Shown: positions 33,541 through 44,465, numbered from the stretch's first letter. The stretch: DNA of 64,000 nt from Adiantum capillus-veneris (GCA_014529385.2 CM043960.1:75177910-75241909), one strand, 5' to 3'. Numbers and translations are program-made. The notes: generated from the sequence alone by a model not told the origin.

Positions 33541-34563
33541 ACCTTAAGACCAATGATGGGGCTAGAGCTTTCACAAAATGGGATATAGATTTTGTTGGAC
33601 CGATACATCCACCTGCTTATAGAACCCAAGTTCAATATGTCATTGTAGCTACGGACTATTTGACAATGTGGGCCGAGGCTAAAGCAACTCAAAAGAATGA
33701 TGCCAGAAACACTGTTGCATTCTTATATGAGTATGTATTCATGACATATGGACTGCCAATAGAGATTATCAGTGATCGGAAAACTTGTTTCCTCAATGAG
33801 GTATTAGAGTATTTGCTTAATGAGTTTATGGTCATCCATAACAAATCGTCTCCCTATCACCCACAAGCAAACGGACAAGCAGTGCATACAAATAAAATTC
33901 TTAGCTCGATGCTGACTAAAGTGGTAAGTTCAGGAAGGACAGACTAGGAAATGAATCTCCATGCTACTCTATAGGCTTATCGAGTTTCATTCAAAACAGA
34001 CAGCTTTAAATGCTACACCCTTTAACCTTGTTTATGGTCTTGATGCCATACTACCAATAGAATTTCTATTGCGGACATTAAGGGTAGCACATAATCTTGA
34101 GTGGATTGGACATGAATTGCCAGAAAGACTAAAAGATTTGGAAAAGCTAAATGAGCAAAGGCTAACTGTTGTAGCTCATATCTATGCACAAAAGCGGAAA
34201 CAAAAATAGGTTTTTGATTCCCACTTAATCACAAAAATCTTCAAGAAAGGGGACTTAGTTTTAGTCTATTCCCTTAAGCAACACATTCCCAAGTTTAAGA
34301 AAAAGGGAAACGAACCATTTATCATTGAAGATGTATCTCCAAGTGGAGCAGTAAAATTGTTCACCCTAAATGGTGAACCAATGGCTAATTGGATTAGTGG
34401 ATGTCGTTTAAAGAAATACAATTTGTCACTAACCAATGAATTTCTAGAAAGAATGCATGCAGCCAAACAAAGGAAAATCAAACGACAGCAGGTTATTGAT
34501 GAAGCCCAAGAGGAAGCTTGGATTTGGTTACTCAAGCAGAAAGCTGCTCTCAAAAATCAATAG
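33541..34563 (+). pseudogene. Element A integrase
   Basis: The catalytic core has D in KWDIDFVGPIHPP and D in IISDRKTCFL, but the expected third residue is lost: HPQANGQAVHTNK has Val where relatives have Glu. A stop ends at 33947, and the C-terminal part continues (34021-34209 and on to 34563): YGLDAILPIEFLLRTLRVAH, then FKKGDLVLVYS.., EPFIIEDVSPSGAVKLF and WISGCRLKKYN. The same C-terminal part is present in element E at 52205-52640 (minus). Confidence 0.75.
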
Positions 34564-35160
34564 ATACCAATTCCCATCAACACTCTGAAAATAGATGATC
34601 GACAATGGGAATTACCCAAAGACGCAGTTTCAACAGATGATGACTGGTTAGATGGAATGGACCTGCGCATCAAAGTACAGCTCAACAATCATAGCACCAA
34701 TGCTTTGGTCAACACAAGAGCTAGAGTAAATGCAATCACTTATTCCATATACAAGGAGGCCACAAGTCAAGCATTGACGGCTGGAATATCGACAATCAAA
34801 GGATGCAACAAGAACCCAATCCCAACATTGGGAGTAGTCAACTTGAACGTGATAGTACATGGATGTTCATGTCCGCACCAATTTGTATGCTTACCAGATG
34901 AACACATGAATGAGATGATTATTCTTGGAATTCCATGGATGCGAACATACAAAGCAGTACCTGATTGGGAGACAAATCAACTAAAGCTATCACCTAAAGC
35001 AGGGCAATTCATTGTTCCAATTGCACCAAGCAAAGAGGAATGGAAAAGAAGCAATCAGCAGACCAAACCACGAAGTAGTCAATCTTATCCATCCCCTCGC
35101 CAATCAAATGCTACAAGTAGCATGCAAGGAGTTAGGAAAATTTGGGTACCAAAAGCATAG
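34564..35160 (+). pseudogene. Element A second protease-like domain downstream of integrase
   Basis: A 167-residue frame from 34657 contains a second retropepsin-like fold pattern: MDLRIKVQLN, then ALVNTRARVNAITYSIYKEA with N-T-R where an active enzyme has D-S/T-G, then IPTLGVVNLNVIV and EMIILGIPWMRTYKAVPDWE. Element E has the homologous domain with an intact D-S-G (51656-52156, minus). A stop after KNQ at 34561 separates it from integrase here, whereas in E it is nearly fused. The presence in two copies shows it belongs to the family. The role is unknown; it could be an additional protease or a non-catalytic dimerisation module. Confidence 0.7.
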
Positions 35161-35600
35161 CTTAAGGATAAACCAATTCAGATCTGGGTGCCTAAAACTT
35201 CACTGACAAAACAAAAGAAGGTTACAAGGGTTAAAACACAAAGACGAGCATCTCCGTACAAGGAACCTAACATGGAAATGGTTTGGAAGAAAAAGAAGCA
35301 CTTATCTTCACCACAAACCGCAAAACCAATTAAGCAATGGTGAGTTAAGTCTCAAAAGACTCCACCACACCATGTAGCACCAAACCAACCAAGCTACCAA
35401 TGGCGAGAAAAAGCTCGACAAGATTCAAAAGTGCTACCAACAGCTCAAGCAATTAGTGTGCGGAAGCATCCTGATGGTACAATCAAACAGAGAGCACACA
35501 AGCTACAAGATTTGTTCTTTGGAAGACATCAGAAGCAAACCTCGACATCGAAAACCCTTGAGTTAATTACTCAAGACCGAGCTCTTGCATAGCATATTGA
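35060..35600 (+). pseudogene. Element A basic tail with W-P-K repeats
   Basis: Continuing from the second protease domain, the frame is rich in Lys, Arg, Gln and Ser and contains repeated KIWVPKA, QIWVPKT and MVWKKKK motifs, then YQWREKARQ. Stops occur at 35158 and 35342. Element E has the same kind of tail (51069-51536, minus) with VWMRK, MWIPKK, IWIPKQ and KWMPMK. A basic, Trp-spaced tail suggests nucleic-acid or capsid binding; this is inference. Confidence 0.55.
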
Positions 35601-37140
35601 TTTGAATTGCATTGATCTTCATATCATGGTAGAGCCAACCACGGCTATGCATAGACACAATTAATCAACCCATGCACATAGTTGTCCCCCAGAGTACGCC
35701 ATCTAGGAGAGGTGGAAGGGCACTAAGTACTAAGTACTAAGTAATTAAGGGCAATGTTTGAAGAGGGAGGAAAAATTTTGATGTTAACGTGTGATTTTTT
35801 GCAAAATTACCTAATAATGCCCTTATAATTCATCATCAAGGGAAAATTCACTGATAACATCTCCTCGATGAGTGTAAATAGTGTATATACTATAAGAAAA
35901 TTATCAAAAATTGTTCTTTTTTGGGTATTTTTCATCATTTTTATTGATAAAGAGGCTTAAAAATAGAAAAATCCAACAAAAAACAATAAAGCTATGTTTT
36001 CTTAATTAGTGGATTTTCACTTTACTTTTTTAGAGCATTTTGCTATTTTCTTTGATTTTTTCAAATAAACAGGTCAAAAGTTAATAATAAATAGCAGGGA
36101 AGATCAGATGGAAAAACGGAAGACATGATGGTGATCAGAAAGACAAGAAAAACGAGCACAAAAATTTTGAATGAAATCAGAAGATAGAGGCGGAAAGCCT
36201 AAATTAGACGGCCATGCCTACTTTTGAAAAATTCTTCCAGAATAAGCTACAGGAATCCGATCAGGAAACTTTTTGAGTCTAATATAGATTTCATGGCCTA
36301 GTAGGACTAACGGGGGATTCTGGGGAAATTTGGTTCGAGAAGTCCGGGTATAGATATCCAAGGTAGGCTAAAACCACCTCATTTCCACTTGGAGCCTTTG
36401 TAGAGAGAGATTTCGGCGTCTTAAGCGCGAATTTTTTGGAGTCCCCAGTTGACCATTTTCAGTGCCGTCTCACACAAGACATGCGGGGTAAGTTCTTTAC
36501 TCGTCAATGATCCATTTTGTATGGCCGATAGCTAGTCTTAAACCCTAGAAAAACCCCTAGAAATCGAGTAGTGCACGAAGACTTACGACCTAAAACTGAC
36601 AATAGCGGCCTGCTAACTTGACCAAATCAGATGGCATTTGAACCATAGCATGCCCTAACATAATAGAACCTTTCTGTATCGTTAGATGACCATTCGGCAG
36701 AGGTCGAGGGGGTCCCCAGTAGAAAAGTTAGGTTTTTGGCAAATGCCGAAATTTTGACCTGACTCCACAGATGGCTTGCTTATGAGGTCCATATACAATG
36801 TATATGATTGGTTTGGTGAAATCCATCAAGCAAAGCCCTCAAAAAGCAGAAAACGGCTCAAAGATTACAAAGCGTCAAATTTGACATATGGGGTCAAACT
36901 GACTCCAAATGAGCCAGAATTGGACAGGTTTCTTCAGGACTATGTTACGGACAAGTCCAAAGCCTCAAAGTTGACTGACCAACCCAACAGGCAGTGTGGT
37001 CACAAAAAGCGGTGATTTCAGAGTCGGCAAAGCACAAAGTGATGCCGGCATGACCAAACTTGACCAAATTCAATTTAGGACTTGTATTACGTGTATGGAA
37101 TATGTCTAGGTCAAAATTTATAGATTTTGCAAAGATTTTG
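35601..37140 (+). other. Element A internal non-coding region
   Basis: About 1.5 kb of AT-rich sequence lies between the basic tail and the second palindrome array. TACTAAGTACTAAGTA repeats near 35726-35745. Otherwise I see no ORF, repeat boundary or domain. The long distance from the tail stop suggests a separate downstream transcription unit or a spliced intron; neither can be shown here. Confidence 0.45.
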
Positions 37141-37150
37141 TCACAGTGTT

Positions 37151-37752
37151 GTAAATGATCGTGATTATTTACTTTCACATCAATTTTGCTTGGAAATTGT
37201 CACCTCACCTTACCTATCATGTGTACACACCTATTACATGCCAAAAATCAAGTATGAGCCAAAAAATGACCACCTAGTACTTGTAAAATTGTCAAAAAAT
37301 GTAAAGAAGTCTTTGCAAGACAAATTCTTGGTTATGGACCACATTTCTTGATCCAAATCACCTTATATCTCATATACAGAGTCTATACAATGCTTAGAAC
37401 GAGATTGTACCAAAAAATGTCAGTTTTGGAAGAAAATTTAATAATCGCGATTATTTACTTTCTGGTCAAAATTGGGGAATTTTGATATTTTGCCATTATA
37501 CATCCAAAGTACATGATGTGTTAAGCCCACTGGCCAAATTTGAACCAATTTGGAGCTCAAAATGTCAAATTTTCTTTATATCTATTGTTTTAGAGACTTA
37601 AAGCCAAAATCAGGTACCATTTTCACCCTATGCATCCAAATGAGCTCATATTTCACTCAGAGCATGTATTTGCTATATACTTCAAGCCTATGAAGCCAAA
37701 TTTGCAAAAAGTTGAAAATTTTCCTCAACTGTAAATAATCGCGATTATTTAC
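37151..37752. repeat. Palindrome array 2 of element A
   Basis: Three palindromes of the same sequence as array 1 are centred at about 37161, 37447 and 37741, at intervals of about 286 and 294 bases. The last (37731-37752) is a perfect 22-bp palindrome with half-site GTAAATAATCG. The first (37151-37172) and second (37438-37459) carry one to two mismatches. The array ends about 370 bases before the extra ORF unit at 38124. Confidence 0.85.
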
Positions 37753-38123
37753 TTTGGTTGCAAATATTTGTTTTGACTTCACAGTTTTGTTCCTTGCATG
37801 TTTTTATGCATCTTTGCTTATTCAAAAATTGATTTGAAGCAAATTGGACCAAAATTGTCAGCATTTCAGACTAGACATTTCAAAGAAAATTCCAACAAAT
37901 CTGCTAACTTTGCACTCTATTCACTGCACAGGAGCCATGCAAGCAGCAAAGAGGGCCAAGAAGAAGCTCAACCAAAAAGGGAAACTACAGGAACTGCCCG
38001 CTTATCAAACTAGACCCCGAGTCAGTCAAAGCAGCCAAGGCATCATACCTCTCCAGTGAACAATTAGAAGAACATCACACTACAGTCTTCACTGGCAGGT
38101 TCAAGAGTGAAGAGGGGCATTAG

Positions 38124-38966
38124 ATGGAGTTGCAACTCCTGCCCAAGGAAGTCTATGATGTAGCCGCCAAGCCAGAAACCAAAGAAGTTAACCGCAGGCT
38201 GGGACTCAGGGATTTCTATGAACAAGAGCCTTGCGGAGTGGATTTTCAGAAAGCTTACGAGCTTCTATCCACAATCAAAGAAGATGGAGCCGCACAGATA
38301 TCTGACACCCAAGGGAACAGGGTCGAAGTAGTGATCACTAAAGAGATAGTGGCAAAGGCACTCAGAATGCCCACAGAAGGAATGACCATGCGAGCAAGGG
38401 ACAAAAAAACATACGGAACATTTACCAAAGAGACAGCCGCGGCTACCTTCACCAATTTAATTCATAAACAAGTGGAAGAGCCAGCCCGTTTGTACCACCA
38501 GCACTTCCATTTTTTGGCAAAAAGGCCACCAAGGTACACTACACCAAATCATGCCTTGGCCACCACATTCACTCAAGTTCTCAAGTCGCCAACAAGACAA
38601 CCAGTGGACCACGCACAGTATGTCTTGACAACTTTGAAGGGCACCAAGAAGGAAGGCAAAATCACTTACTTGGGTGCGCTAGAGGTCTTGACTAGAATAG
38701 CATACCATGCCATTGCATGGCTGACAACCTACCGCCTGCTCTTGATTAGGATACATGGATATTGGCAATACAACAGTCTACAAGAGCTACAAGGTCAGGA
38801 AAGAGATCATATAAATCTAATGAAGAGTCAGCTGATAGCTCGCTCGAAAGGCACAGCAGTGAGAGCTCTGACAACAAAGAAAAGAGAGCTCGTAGAGAAG
38901 CCTAATGAAAAGAAAAGTTGTGGCCGTACACCAAGAAGAGCCAGTCCAAAAACAAGAATGCTTTGA
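38124..38966 (+). CDS. Element A extra ORF, N-terminal domain (ORFx1)
   Basis: A 280-residue frame. Residues ~25-90 (VNRRLGLRDFYEQEPCGVDF, then AYELLSTIKEDGA, TDTQGNRVEVVI-like text and AKALRMP) and ~120-200 (RLYHQHFHFLAKRPPRY ... ALATTF ... AQYVL) align with the minus-strand protein at 46676-47914. The pattern of a short strand ending in a residue like LxMP, followed by a helical segment around HFHFLAKRP, recalls the 'putative plant transposon protein' domain seen in plant retroelements. That link is from memory and moderate. There is no signal peptide or transmembrane segment, so it is not an envelope protein. The first Met is in a long open frame with no upstream extension. Confidence 0.6.
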   Translation: MELQLLPKEVYDVAAKPETKEVNRRLGLRDFYEQEPCGVDFQKAYELLSTIKEDGAAQISDTQGNRVEVVITKEIVAKALRMPTEGMTMRARDKKTYGTFTKETAAATFTNLIHKQVEEPARLYHQHFHFLAKRPPRYTTPNHALATTFTQVLKSPTRQPVDHAQYVLTTLKGTKKEGKITYLGALEVLTRIAYHAIAWLTTYRLLLIRIHGYWQYNSLQELQGQERDHINLMKSQLIARSKGTAVRALTTKKRELVEKPNEKKSCGRTPRRASPKTRML

Positions 38967-40370
38967 AAGAGATAAACGGGCCTACCAGTGCAGTAAACAA
39001 TCACAAGGGAAGGACCCAGAGAAATGGGTGTCGGCTAGACTTAAAGGCCCTAGAACAAAGCATCACACAAGAAAAGAGGCTGAAGATGCGACAAAAAGAT
39101 TGGAAAGAATGTACCAAGAAGTCGTATCCCTCAAGCTAAAGGAGACAGAAGACGCGGAGAGAAAAGCCAAAGAGGCAGAAGAACAAATCCAAGCCGAGGA
39201 GACGGCTACAGAAGAAACACAAGAGCAAAGATATGGATTTCCCAGACCAACCTCATCGCCTACCGAACAATAGGAACACCCCATGCCAAGCCCACCACCA
39301 TCACCGGTGGGCAAAGACACCAATGAAGAAGCGAAGCGAGAGAAAACCAATGAATCTAAATCCAACAAAGAAATAGAATCTGCACAAGAGGCGGACCAGC
39401 AAGAGAAAGAGAAAGATCAAGTAACAGAGCCAGAAAAAGAGGCTACCACTGCACAAGAGAAAGAACCCAAGCCAGAGAAGGAAGAAAGACCGGCACCAGA
39501 AGAGACAACAAGGTCTGAGCCATCACCTTCTACTTACACTCAGCCAGAAACCACCGAGGCATCAAAGCCTCAAGATGATGAAGCAAAAGACCAATTATCT
39601 ACCTCCACACTAGAACAACCAGCAGTTACGATGTAGCAGACACACATGAGGCTGCAGGCACATCTCAGTTGGCAAGACAGGAGGAGTGACAATCAAACAA
39701 TGAGGTAATAATACAAGTTAATGAATATGTACGGCATATGCAAAAAATGACAGAGAGACTCCGTTCAGCAGCATCAAACCGTAGCACAAAGGTCAAAGAA
39801 CTCGAGATGGTGATTGACGCTCTCCAAGGAGAGTTAGAAGAAAGGATGACCGTCATCACCAATCTTCAAAGGCAGGTGCAAGAGATGAAGGCATAAGCTG
39901 AACAGCATCAGTTAGCCAGAGATAGGCAGCAAAAAGAAATGGAGGAGTTAGGTGATCTGCTCACCAAACTATCCAATGCCTGCAAAGAAAAAGACGAGTA
40001 CCTGACAGAAGTTATGAATGAATTTCTTATGACATCTCTGTCAGCTCAAAAAATCCAGGTGCAATTAGACATTTTCAATGCTCTCTGCAGTACTCTAAAC
40101 ATCGGATCAATGATCAGGTAATTTTCTTACGGCAAATAAGAGAAAATCCTGCCGTGGCCTCAATCAAAGGAACTGACAAAGTGTACAAGGCACTACAGAA
40201 TAAAAGCAAAAGATCTTGAATTGGAATTAAAGCTGGAAAAATCACAACGCGGGAACCTTGCATTGATGCGGGTTCAAAGAGAAGAGGAGATCCTAAAGGA
40301 AATAGCAGAACTCAAGCGAGCTAACCAACTCCTCAGAGATGGAAAACCAAACACGTAGGAAGAGGCAGGC
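38905..40370 (+). pseudogene. Element A extra ORF, acidic/Pro-rich and coiled-coil part (ORFx2)
   Basis: Frames at 38905-39273 and 39283-39636 read as Lys/Glu-rich helix (EDATKRLERMYQEVVSLKLK), then MPSPPPSPVGKDTNEEAK and EKEKDQVTEPEKEATTAQ. Further heptad-like sequence (VQEMKA, EMEELGDLLTKLSNACKEKD) continues to about 40370 through stops and frameshifts. The composition and order match the minus-strand protein at 45313-46695 (PSPQPSPPSSPPPSS, then a long coiled coil). A structural, multimerising region is likely. Confidence 0.55.
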
Positions 40371-40477
40371 ACTTCAGAGCCGCCGAAGATAAACATACCC
40401 TCGGTCTCGTTTGCTGAGTTTGAGACACAATCCACAGCAGAGCCGAGTGGTGATGAGGATTTCTAGATTCACATCAC

Positions 40478-41440
40478 AGATTCAAAAACAATTCCAATGG
40501 TCCAGCTGTCAAAAGCTGAAGAAAAAGCACTGAAAGAGAAGATCACCCAAGAGGTGGATGAGCAATGGAAAGCCGCAATGGATTGGGAATTGAGAGTTTT
40601 ACACTCTGTCAACGTCACTCAACTCACTCCCAATTAGATCAATGCTCAATGGCACCAACAATCCCTGCCATACCCTCTCATTAAAGTGGAATTATTACAG
40701 GTGAAAGAGAGGTTGTACAACGATATGCAAGAATATGGTGTAGATAAAGACCACCCAAAGTGGAGGTTAAGCTGATTAAACAAGAATCCAAGATACCTGA
40801 TTTTGTTCACAAGAGCACCTGCAGCCCTTCAAAGAGATCCAACCTTTTGTCCAGTACCAAGAGTAAGGACATGGCAAGAACATGAGCCATTAACAAAGAA
40901 GAGGCCAACTTGGCTTAACTACCCCAGACTACTAGCTCTAGAGAGAGGACAAGCGACAAAGGAATACATGGTGAAAACCCGAACGGACGCCATGTCTTTC
41001 TTCAAGAGTCTACCAGATCTCTCCTACACCATGTTATATAAGATTTGCAGGATGTTGCTCACATGCATCCAAGTTTTTAATGAGCCTGAGCAAACAGGAG
41101 CCCCATGAATATCATTTTTGGAAGGAAACAAAGGCTTATGCTACAATCTGAGTGGGCAACCTTTGGAAGAAGTCCTTTACGGCTTCTATGCCAAATGTAT
41201 GTTCTTGCCATAGGATAATATGTTTGTCTTTGAAGAAGCTCTCTACATTGGATTCTTCACCTGATATTTGCATCGATGATCAACAACCTTACATCCAGGT
41301 TTGTAGGCTACTCAGCGGTGGAGCTGAAGAATAAAGTGACAATGCAATTTCTGCAAGTGCCCGACAAAGAAAGAAGAATCAGGTACCAGAAGGCACTGGA
41401 TGCGCTTAAAGATCGCCTCGCTAGCCGTCAACCCAAAGAC
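40478..41440 (+). pseudogene. Element A extra ORF, conserved C-terminal domain (ORFx3)
   Basis: The frame from MVQLSKAEEKALKEKITQEV runs with stops and shifts into 40803-41108: CPVPRVRTWQEHEPL, then RPTWLNYPRL and YMVKTRTDAMSFFKSLPDLS, then KICRMLL. Further downstream are NLSGQPLEEVLYGFYAKCMF and FEEALYIGFFT. The same blocks are in 44466-45350 (minus) as CPLPRVRTW, QPTWLNYPKL, YMVKTLTGVI, KICRTIL, DLSGQPSKEV and FEEAFYTGFFT. I do not recognise this domain. Strong retention of aromatic and Pro positions between diverged copies argues for past selection. Confidence 0.6.
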
Positions 41441-41885
41441 TATTTCAGTCCATAAGCTGTGTCAAGGGACGACACAGGCTAGGAGGAACGATATGTTACT
41501 ACTAGCAAGCTAACACGGACACCATTTTTTGGAGTTCTCTTTGTAAAATATTTATTATTTTGATGAATCGGGAATATTCTAACTCTTATTTTCTCGGATA
41601 AACTCTGTAATTAATGAGTCGGGGCTACAAGCTTCCAGATTGTATCACAGCCAGTCATTACCCAGTTTTGGTAGAACTCCAGATTATTAGTTTTGACTAC
41701 CCAAAAACCTTGCTAAGGTATTAAAGCCAATTTTTGTAAGTTTTTTATACGTTTTTGGATAAGAAACACACAGCGTGAGCTAACGGCGCTCACTTCTCTC
41801 CTTCTTGCACTTCCTACTCCCTCTTCGGTTGTCACATTGCGATTGTGTTTGTTGCATTGCAACCACAGGTAAGAGCTCTACGCAT
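41441..41885 (+). other. Element A 3' untranslated region
   Basis: AT-rich sequence runs up to the 3' LTR. Directly before TGACATAAG is GGTAAGAGCTCTACGCAT, which is not a convincing polypurine tract. No ORF was found. Confidence 0.45.
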
Positions 41886-42420
41886 TGACATAAGCAGTTC
41901 ACTGTATTTGTAGCTTTTGGCATCGCCGACGATCCACGGCCTAATTTCATCATAACTAGGAATTTACACTTTCAAATAAAAAACTAAGCATAGACAGGGT
42001 ATTGGGGCATCATTGCTAAGCATTTAGATGCATTCTAGGTCAAAAACGACTAGGTCAAAAATCCACTGCTGTTAATAATCACAATTTTGGAACTTGACCT
42101 AAAGTGGAATTTGAGACCATAATCATGTGTGCTTAAGTCTTATAAACATGTTCTAGAAGTTTCATTACGTTTAGATGTCATCTGATGCTGTAACGGATGT
42201 GATTTGTTTGCCGATGAGCGATTGGCTTTTGGTGATTTCAGTCACTTGAATGTAGCTTGAGTTAGATGCGAGTTGTTAATTGTTTTTCGAAAGTTTGCCA
42301 ACCTCTTGTAGCCTCTATGCACTAGTCGCGTTAGCTTTGTCCCATGGATTGACAATTGAATCGTGGTTCTTGTCAATACTTCAATAAGATAGGATGGTGA
42401 GGTTAGATATGCGTCCCACA
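41886..42420 (+). repeat. 3' LTR of element A
   Basis: 535 bp, matching 5701-6233 with many substitutions and small indels. It carries the degenerate palindrome half TTAATAATCACAATTTT near 42068. Confidence 0.85.
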
Positions 42421-43477
42421 CGATATCTTCCAAAACAAAGGCATGATCACTTATAGTGCTTCTTTGATCAAAGCTACTAGCCTTTTCCAATCTACAAACT
42501 TTCTACTTTTTTGTGGGTGGTAATTATCATTTCCTCGCATTTTGACACAGTGTCATTGAATTGAGGAACTACCATTTGTTCTTGGAGGACTCTAATATTT
42601 CTAACTTGCCAAGATCGCTTGAGAAAGAAAATTCTCACAATCCAGGTACCTAAAAGAATATCTTGGTTCTATATACCTCCTTTTCCAAGAACCATGTTGT
42701 TCTTTGACTATACCCCCTGCCAGGCCCTCGTTTGATCTATCTACTAATTTTATAAGCTAGTCCTTGGAGGAAGGGCAGTCTTTGAATAAGTAAAAGGGAT
42801 CTTCTATAGTGATTTTATATTTTATGTTGATATTTAGAATAAACTTGTCATATTGGTAAGGTATGAACATCCTCACACTTATGTGATGCAAGTATTACAA
42901 TAAAGCTTTATTTATCTTTATGAAACTCAACGTATTTTGGATGGTCAAGCTATCATACATGAATAGCTAGGGTGATCATGCTAATAAAGTTCTTCCTAGA
43001 AATGTTGCTCTCACATGAAACATTGGTGACCCATCACTATGATGACAGTGACATATAAAATCATTGCCTAAGCAGTCACCCTTATATTGTCTCCTCCCTT
43101 GGATAAGGTTATCACCGCCCACCAACATGATGGAAAGGGGGAATGAAACCACATCCAGAAACACTCACAAACTGCCTGTATAGCCCAAGATTATCACAAC
43201 ACCCCAATCCTCTTGAAAGAACACACCAAAAAACAAAACTTCACTGCAAACACTCATCTGCACACAGGCAAGCCCACAATCACACACAAAAGCACCACTT
43301 ATTGCACCTCAGTCATCATAATTGCTTCCCGATTCTCAATCCCACACGTAACAACTCTCTCTCTCTTTCTCCCTCTTTTCTCACACACCAATTGGTTTGG
43401 GGGGCTCACACATAGCCAACATAAACTGTCACATTTGCACAAGAGAAGAGAGGAGAAGAGAAGAAGGGATGGGGGAG
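42421..43477. other. Unassigned sequence between elements A and E
   Basis: About 1 kb with short open frames on the minus strand (42976-43164 reads PLSIMLVGGDNLIQGRRQYK) that I cannot assign. The last 330 bases are rich in CACA and CT and finish with a purine run (GAAGAAGGGATGGGGGAG) at the edge of E's LTR. It could be host sequence or an unrelated decayed element. Confidence 0.35.
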
Positions 43478-44413
43478 TGTTGGACGGATACGCCGCGACG
43501 GACGTCAGCACAGCGAGAACTCACCTAACATGTAATGTCAGCTAAGGATGAAGATCGACCTGCAGGTGCGTGGAAGCAAGCATAAGGTGTCAACCTACAC
43601 TCGACCAACTCCTAACTAACTCCTACAGAGGTCTCTACCAATTGTCTAAGTCACAGCCTTCAAGAGTGCAAAAGAGGAAACTTCCTACAACGCTTTCTAG
43701 AGCCAAACACCCATCAAACAATCTCGAAACACCATAGAACTTGAAGGAGACCCTACTAATACCAATAGGCCGCTCTCCCTAAGGTCTATGAACCAAAATC
43801 ACGACCCAAAACACCCGGTGCGAAAACACGTAGGATGTCTGGCCAAAATTTGCAGGTCTTCGTTTTCGAAATCTAAAGTGTCTAATGTGTAGTTCTACTC
43901 AATGTGAACGCGTGGATATGCTTCAATGCAAAATCGAACAACATATGCTCACCCAAACAACCGATGAAGCTCGTAGAAGGAGCTCACAAAGCCGGACCGT
44001 ACGCGCGCAATGTTGGTATCGGCGCGTAGCTCTAGTCGAGGGCAACACGCTGCACTTCTCCGCACTCAATTCCGACCATCGTAGCACTCGTAGAATCAAG
44101 AGGAAGCTCACACTCTCTCTCTCATACACACTACGCTCACTCACAGACTTCAAACTTGTTTTTAAAATGACAAAAGGGTTTTTTCATTAAGGTCAAAAAG
44201 TGGTATATATACATTACAACTTCTTAAACCCTAAAGTTCCAAAATCAACCATCTACTCAATCTAATTATCAAAACTGGGATACAATCCGAAAACTTCTGT
44301 AAGTCCCAATATTTACAAGGTGAAAGATCGGGTTTTCCTCAATGAATGAATAATTACAAAGATAATAGTCCGCCGAGTAGTTAGATGCCGTGGGGTGTGT
44401 CCAGCTTCTAACA
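43478..44413 (-). repeat. 3' LTR of element E
   Basis: On the minus strand it starts TGTTAGAAGCTGG at 44413, immediately after a polypurine tract, and a plausible end is CCAACA at 43478 (936 bp), giving near-inverted TGTT(A/G)G ends. It includes a TATATATA box at 44203-44212 and one palindrome half-site AGACATCCTACG (43829-43840). The far boundary is less certain because there is no second LTR to compare. Confidence 0.55.
44203..44212 (-). promoter_or_regulatory. TATA box in element E LTR
   Basis: On the minus strand this reads TGTATATATACCAC, about 200 bases into the LTR. Confidence 0.45.
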
Positions 44414-44430
44414 TCCCCCCCCCTCCTTGT
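44414..44430 (-). other. Polypurine tract of element E
   Basis: On the minus strand, AACAAGGAGGGGGGGGA directly precedes the LTR start. This is the plus-strand primer site expected at that position and it fixes the orientation of E. Confidence 0.75.
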
Positions 44431-44465
44431 TCATGTCGTCCCCGACATGGCCTTGATCAGCTGCT

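Larger units (their letters stand above)
5701..42420 (+). mobile_element. Element A: large Tat/Athila-like gypsy element, interrupted by element B
   Basis: LTRs of 533 and 535 bp (5701-6233 and 41886-42420) begin TGAC(G/A)TAAGCAG and end GCGTCCCACA. Removing element B and one copy of its target duplication leaves about 16.2 kb. The order is: primer site, palindrome array, gag, protease 1, two H2C2 modules, integrase, a second protease-like domain, basic tail, second palindrome array, extra ORF unit, LTR. Reverse transcriptase and RNase H are absent. The 5-bp flanks (CCCAT left, CGATA right) do not match, so there is no target duplication. The LTRs are clearly more diverged than those of B or C, as expected for the oldest layer. 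Confidence 0.8.

Noticed and set aside
38124-41440. Extra ORF as a retroviral-type envelope gene
   Set aside because: The position fits, but there is no signal peptide, transmembrane helix, Cys-rich ectodomain or furin-like site. The protein is charged and coiled-coil.
43440-43900. Separate plus-strand LTR starting at 43478 after a purine-rich run
   Set aside because: The run AAGGGATGGGGGAG looks like a polypurine tract, but no plus-strand pol lies upstream and TGTTGG at 43478 pairs well as the far end of E's LTR. It is kept as an alternative only.
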